From contig NZ_QJSH01000002.1 of the NCBI RefSeq assembly GCF_003426025.1, positions 268,159 to 332,158 on the forward strand: DNA of 64,000 nt. The letters are read 5' to 3'. Of the stretch, positions 61,508 to 64,000 are shown in pieces (positions within the stretch are counted from its first letter, which is position 1; each line of letters starts with the position of its first letter). The notes beneath the pieces are model-generated. The model was not told the DNA's origin, searched no databases, and saw only the letters and a list, made by a program, of their open reading frames with translations. Both the position numbers and the translations under genes were made by a program. The stretch is from Paraliobacillus quinghaiensis. Lineage in GTDB: Bacteria; Bacillota; Bacilli; Bacillales; Amphibacillaceae.

Positions 61508-61621
61508 GGTCCCTCAACAAACGTAAGCATTACCACAACAGCGGTAATACTGTATCTTTTATTAAAGAAGCAGAGTAGTTGGCTAACAAAATAGAAAACT
61601 GAATGGAAGGCTGTGTTTAAA

Positions 61622-62065
61622 GTGGAATGTTTAGGCTGTAATTTAGCAAATAAGCAGGAACCAGTTCATGTAGTTTTAGAGGATGAATATGTTTGTTGCT
61701 TCTTGGACCATTCCCCTTACAATGAAGGGCATATCTTGATATTGCCTAAAAAACATACAAGGTATTTTTATGAACTTGATGAAAAAACATCTAATTCAAT
61801 TATGAATTCTGCAAAGATACTCTCAAAAGTAGTTAAGGAATTGTTTAAATCCGACGGTATTACTATATGTCAAAATGGTGGTAAGTTTGATGAGTTAACT
61901 CACTTTCATATGCACGTTGTTCCAAGATATAAAGGTCAAAATTTTGCAGACTTTTATGCCGAAGAACTTGAACATGTAGTAGATGATATTAGGTTATCAA
62001 AAACCAAAAGGAAAATAATCAATGCGGTTAATGTTTTAAGAGAAAGTAGGTCAGTACTTTGGTGA
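61622..62065 (+). CDS. HIT family protein
   Basis: About 147-residue histidine-triad nucleotide hydrolase or transferase. The HIT motif HFHMHVVPR is near residue 105, preceded by CQNGGKFDELT. The N-terminal CLGCNLA and NEGHILILPKKH also match. The substrate is unknown. GTG 61622 is chosen over GTG 61613 because AAGG at 61607-61610 is too close to the latter. Not part of a conserved cluster. Confidence 0.8.
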   Translation: MECLGCNLANKQEPVHVVLEDEYVCCFLDHSPYNEGHILILPKKHTRYFYELDEKTSNSIMNSAKILSKVVKELFKSDGITICQNGGKFDELTHFHMHVVPRYKGQNFADFYAEELEHVVDDIRLSKTKRKIINAVNVLRESRSVLW

Positions 62066-62067
62066 AA

Positions 62068-62089
62068 AATCTTTCTAAAAGGAAAGATT
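62068..62089 (+). terminator. Hairpin after the HIT gene
   Basis: AATCTTTC (62068-62075) and GAAAGATT (62082-62089) form a perfect 8-bp stem. No T-run follows. Confidence 0.4.
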
Positions 62090-62116
62090 AGACACTATTG
62101 AGAAGCTTGTAAGTAT

Positions 62117-62150
62117 CTTAGAACCCCACTGCTTTAGCTGTGGGAGTTAT
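62117..62150 (+). mobile_element. Orphan IS200/IS605-type end hairpin
   Basis: CCCAC-GC-TTTA-GC-GTGGG (62125-62144) is a hairpin of the kind found at the right end of tnpB-carrying IS200/IS605 elements, with flanks TAGAAC and AGTTATCA. No transposase or tnpB gene lies upstream, so it looks like a remnant. It abuts the next gene's ribosome binding site. Confidence 0.5.
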
Positions 62151-62172
62151 CAGTATGTTAAGGGGGATTGAA

Positions 62173-63042
62173 ATGAAAGAACGGATTATTAGTGTTAAAA
62201 GAGTAATAGTAATAAACGCGCTAGCTATTATAGTTGCTGCTTTAATTGCAATATTCTTTCATGCTATTGTACCTGCCGATGTGAATCTAGAAGATTTTGA
62301 TAGTATATTTGTAAAACTTTTTGGATTTCCTGTAGTAGCAGTTTTCTACTTTGTTTTATTGTTTTTACACTGTGTTATTGTTATGCGATATTTTGGAAAA
62401 CGGTCAAGTATAACAAAATTGCAAATCGGATTTCGGTTTGGGACAGTCTTTGCAGTTCTTTATTTAGTAGGAATGCAGGAAGTTGTTGTTGAGGCTTCGC
62501 CTTTTAATGAATGGGGATTAGCATTCGTTAATTACCAATTTTTAATGGGTATAAGTGATGCGATACCCGCATTATTATTATGTATTGTGACTGCTTACTT
62601 TACATTAAGTAAAAAGAACACATCTAGCTCTTGGCAGTTATTAAATTTAATAGAAAAAATTAAAGTTGTTGCCCTAATTACAATTACTTTTTTAATAGCT
62701 AGGACAGTTGGCTATGAAACAGGTGTAATTGGTAGTAACATTGCTACATTTCCTATTCCCACTTATTTATGGACAATTGTATTTGGAGTCGTTCTAGGAT
62801 GGTGTTATACGGTTTTGTATCCTATATTTTCTAGTGGTCAGAATAAATTTTTACTTTCTTATAAACTTGTTGTATTAACTATAGGGATAAACTGGATAAT
62901 ATTTAACAGTTTTATCGGATTAATTTTCAGTGGTGTTATGCTCCAACTGCTTGTGCGATGTGGTATAGATATTGCGGTGTTATTTATTACCTCAATAATA
63001 ATTCAGAAGTACTTTTTAAAATCTGATATACATGCTTCCTGA
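62173..63042 (+). CDS. Multi-pass membrane protein of unknown function
   Basis: 289-residue protein with about eight hydrophobic segments and short loops. I recognise no family. ATG 62173 follows AAGGGGGA; the longer frame from 62140 would include the IS-like hairpin. It stands alone in the accessory tail. Confidence 0.65.
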   Translation: MKERIISVKRVIVINALAIIVAALIAIFFHAIVPADVNLEDFDSIFVKLFGFPVVAVFYFVLLFLHCVIVMRYFGKRSSITKLQIGFRFGTVFAVLYLVGMQEVVVEASPFNEWGLAFVNYQFLMGISDAIPALLLCIVTAYFTLSKKNTSSSWQLLNLIEKIKVVALITITFLIARTVGYETGVIGSNIATFPIPTYLWTIVFGVVLGWCYTVLYPIFSSGQNKFLLSYKLVVLTIGINWIIFNSFIGLIFSGVMLQLLVRCGIDIAVLFITSIIIQKYFLKSDIHAS

Positions 63043-63118
63043 GTGAAGTATTATCTATCAATCTAAACAATTATATTAGCAATGCATTAAATTAAAAAAT
63101 AGAAGAGCGAGATGTATA

Positions 63119-63178
63119 ATTTTTCACTAACGGTTGTTTTAGTGGAACAAGGAGTTGTTGATGGCGCAGCTCCTATTG
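63119..63178. repeat. Diverged terminator-like repeat, copy B
   Basis: TTTTTCACTAACGG...AAGGAG...GCTCCT here resembles TTTTTCACTAAACG...AAAGGAG...GCTCCATTTTTTT at 60529-60590. Both have a GGAG/CTCC stem. They may be diverged copies of a mobile terminator. Confidence 0.35.
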
Positions 63179-63248
63179 CTTGTTGAGCCAACTTGTAGGA
63201 TTGTGTAATAAACCTCCTTATTAAACGACTATTGAAATGAGGGATATT

Positions 63249-63437
63249 ATGAATTTAACCATAAAAAATATGAACGAGAATTCAGCTAGAAAAATACTAA
63301 GCTGGAGATATGAAAAACCTTATGATTTTTATGAATTAGCCGAGAACACTTGTGACTTCAGTCATGAGATGAATCGGCTTCGGACAAGGGATGGCCATTT
63401 GCCATCTCAATTGTCCGATTATTTAAGTGCTACATGA
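63249..63437 (+). pseudogene. GNAT acetyltransferase fragment, interrupted by a TnpB element
   Basis: The first 35 or so codons (MNLTIKNMNENSARKILSWRYEKPYDFYEL) resemble the start of a GNAT acetyltransferase. The frame then runs into the hairpin-rich left end of a TnpB element and stops at 63437. ATG 63249 follows GAGGGA. The 3' part, if kept, would lie beyond the window. Confidence 0.6.
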
Positions 63438-63487
63438 AAGTAATTAGATACGAGTTTTTGTATACACCAACAATCTCGAAAAAACAA

Positions 63488-63526
63488 GAACAAATGTTTG
63501 TGTAACCCTCCCCAAAATGGTATAAT
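63488..63526 (+). promoter_or_regulatory. tnpB promoter with a LexA-like box
   Basis: TTGTGT (63498-63503), a 17-base spacer and TATAAT (63521-63526). GAACAAATGTTTG (63488-63500) overlaps the -35 box and fits the core of the B. subtilis LexA box GAACRNRYGTTY. Confidence 0.6.
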
Positions 63527-63549
63527 TGACCCAATGAGGAGGTGAAACT

Positions 63550-64000
63550 ATGATTGTAAACAAAGCCTATAAATTTCGTATCTATCCCAATAAAAAACAG
63601 ACTGAACTTATCAATAAAACCATTGGTTGTTCCAGATTCGTTTTTAACTTCTTTTTCGGGAAACAAAAAGAAAAAGATGCTTATTGGTATATCGTCCGGG
63701 AAATGGTTCAAAATGGTTACCTACCAGCGAATAACTGGAAAGGGAAGTGTTTAAATAAATACAACACGGTCAAATCTCTCCCTGAATTAAAGAAACACTA
63801 TGCGTTTTTAAAAGAGGTTGATAGTATTGCCTTGCAAAGATCAGTTGAAAATTTAGCCAATTCCTATAATCGTTACTACAAGAAACAAAATAAGTACCCG
63901 CGTTTCAAATCTAAAAAGAATCCTGTTCAGTCTTATACAACAAAACAAACGAACGGAAATATTGCAGTAGTAGATAGGCATATCAAACTCCCAAAACTGG
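63550..64000 (+). CDS. tnpB: TnpB, RNA-guided endonuclease / IS605 OrfB (5' part)
   Basis: The open frame from ATG 63550 (GAGGAGGTGAAACT upstream) runs off the window after 150 codons. It begins MIVNKAYKFRIYPNKKQ and has TIGCSRFVFNFFF and YPRFKSKKN segments, which are N-terminal TnpB features. The RuvC catalytic residues and zinc finger would lie further on and cannot be checked. TnpB nucleases are guided by omegaRNA made from the element's right end. Confidence 0.9.
   Translation, partial: MIVNKAYKFRIYPNKKQTELINKTIGCSRFVFNFFFGKQKEKDAYWYIVREMVQNGYLPANNWKGKCLNKYNTVKSLPELKKHYAFLKEVDSIALQRSVENLANSYNRYYKKQNKYPRFKSKKNPVQSYTTKQTNGNIAVVDRHIKLPKL

Larger units (their letters stand above)
63349..64000 (+). 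mobile_element. IS200/IS605-family (TnpB-type) element, left part
   Basis: Left-end hairpins are CTTGTGAC-TTCA-GTCATGAG (63349-63368, two G-U pairs) and a nested one, CGGACAA with TTGTCCG around GATGGC-CATTT-GCCATC (63381-63417). They are followed by a promoter and tnpB. No tnpA is seen in the window. The right end is outside. The left boundary is approximate. Confidence 0.7.

Noticed and set aside
63430..63711. 93-codon minus-strand ORF opposite tnpB
   Set aside because: It is antisense to the tnpB start, which has a promoter, a strong ribosome binding site and clear family features.

Overview
The window is a low-GC, endospore-forming Firmicute chromosome segment, most like the Bacillaceae (Oceanobacillus/Virgibacillus/Gracilibacillus type; genus not resolved from sequence alone). 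It carries spoIIGA-sigE-sigG, spoVD, spoVE, ylbJ, bacillithiol synthesis (bshC), a meso-DAP type MurE and a complete Bacillus-type pyr operon. Gene order follows B. subtilis from ylbF to pyrE, with local insertions and losses.

Layout. 1-8520: ylbF (partial), ylbG, a candidate ylbH leader RNA, rsmD-coaD, ylbJ (minus), ddcP/ylbL, tmcAL (minus), yceD-rpmF, a GerR/RsfA-family regulator and panE. 8520-9375: gene-free, filled with palindromic repeats. 9375-30134: bshC and the division and cell wall (dcw) cluster mraZ-rsmH-ftsL-pbpB-spoVD-(repeats)-murE-murF-mraY-murD-(repeat)-spoVE-divIB-ylxW-ylxX-sbp-ftsA-ftsZ. murG and murB, which follow spoVE in B. subtilis, are absent. 30578-33655: a two-gene ABC exporter inserted between ftsZ and the sporulation sigma genes. 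34016-36648: spoIIGA, sigE and sigG with recognisable developmental promoters. 36776-40728: ylmC-ylmD-ylmE-sepF-ylmG-ylmH-divIVA. 40732-43911: an isoleucine T-box and ileS. 44010-46671: accessory GNAT, MFS and repeats where B. subtilis has ylyA. 46671-59815: lspA, an RluD-like pseudouridine synthase and pyrR-pyrP-pyrB-pyrC-carA-carB-pyrK-pyrD-pyrF-pyrE, with two PyrR attenuators. 59815-64000: an accessory tail of small membrane proteins and lipoproteins, a HIT protein, an orphan IS200/IS605-like end, and a broken GNAT gene followed by a TnpB gene that runs off the window.

How the parts work together. The dcw and ylm blocks supply peptidoglycan precursors and the divisome (FtsZ, FtsA, SepF, DivIVA, DivIB, FtsL, PBP2B). 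The same loci hold their sporulation paralogues (SpoVD, SpoVE) and the switch that builds and activates SigE (SpoIIGA/pro-SigE) and then SigG. The pyr operon makes UMP from bicarbonate, glutamine and aspartate under PyrR attenuation.

The most unusual signal is a family of about 110-215 bp intergenic palindromic repeats (six copies plus one of a second type). Their outer and inner stems differ from copy to copy but stay self-complementary within each copy, around a conserved core. Other points of interest are a LexA-like box over the tnpB promoter, a solo IS605-like hairpin, an RBS-occluding hairpin in the sigG leader, and a spoIIG-type promoter with a 21-bp spacer.
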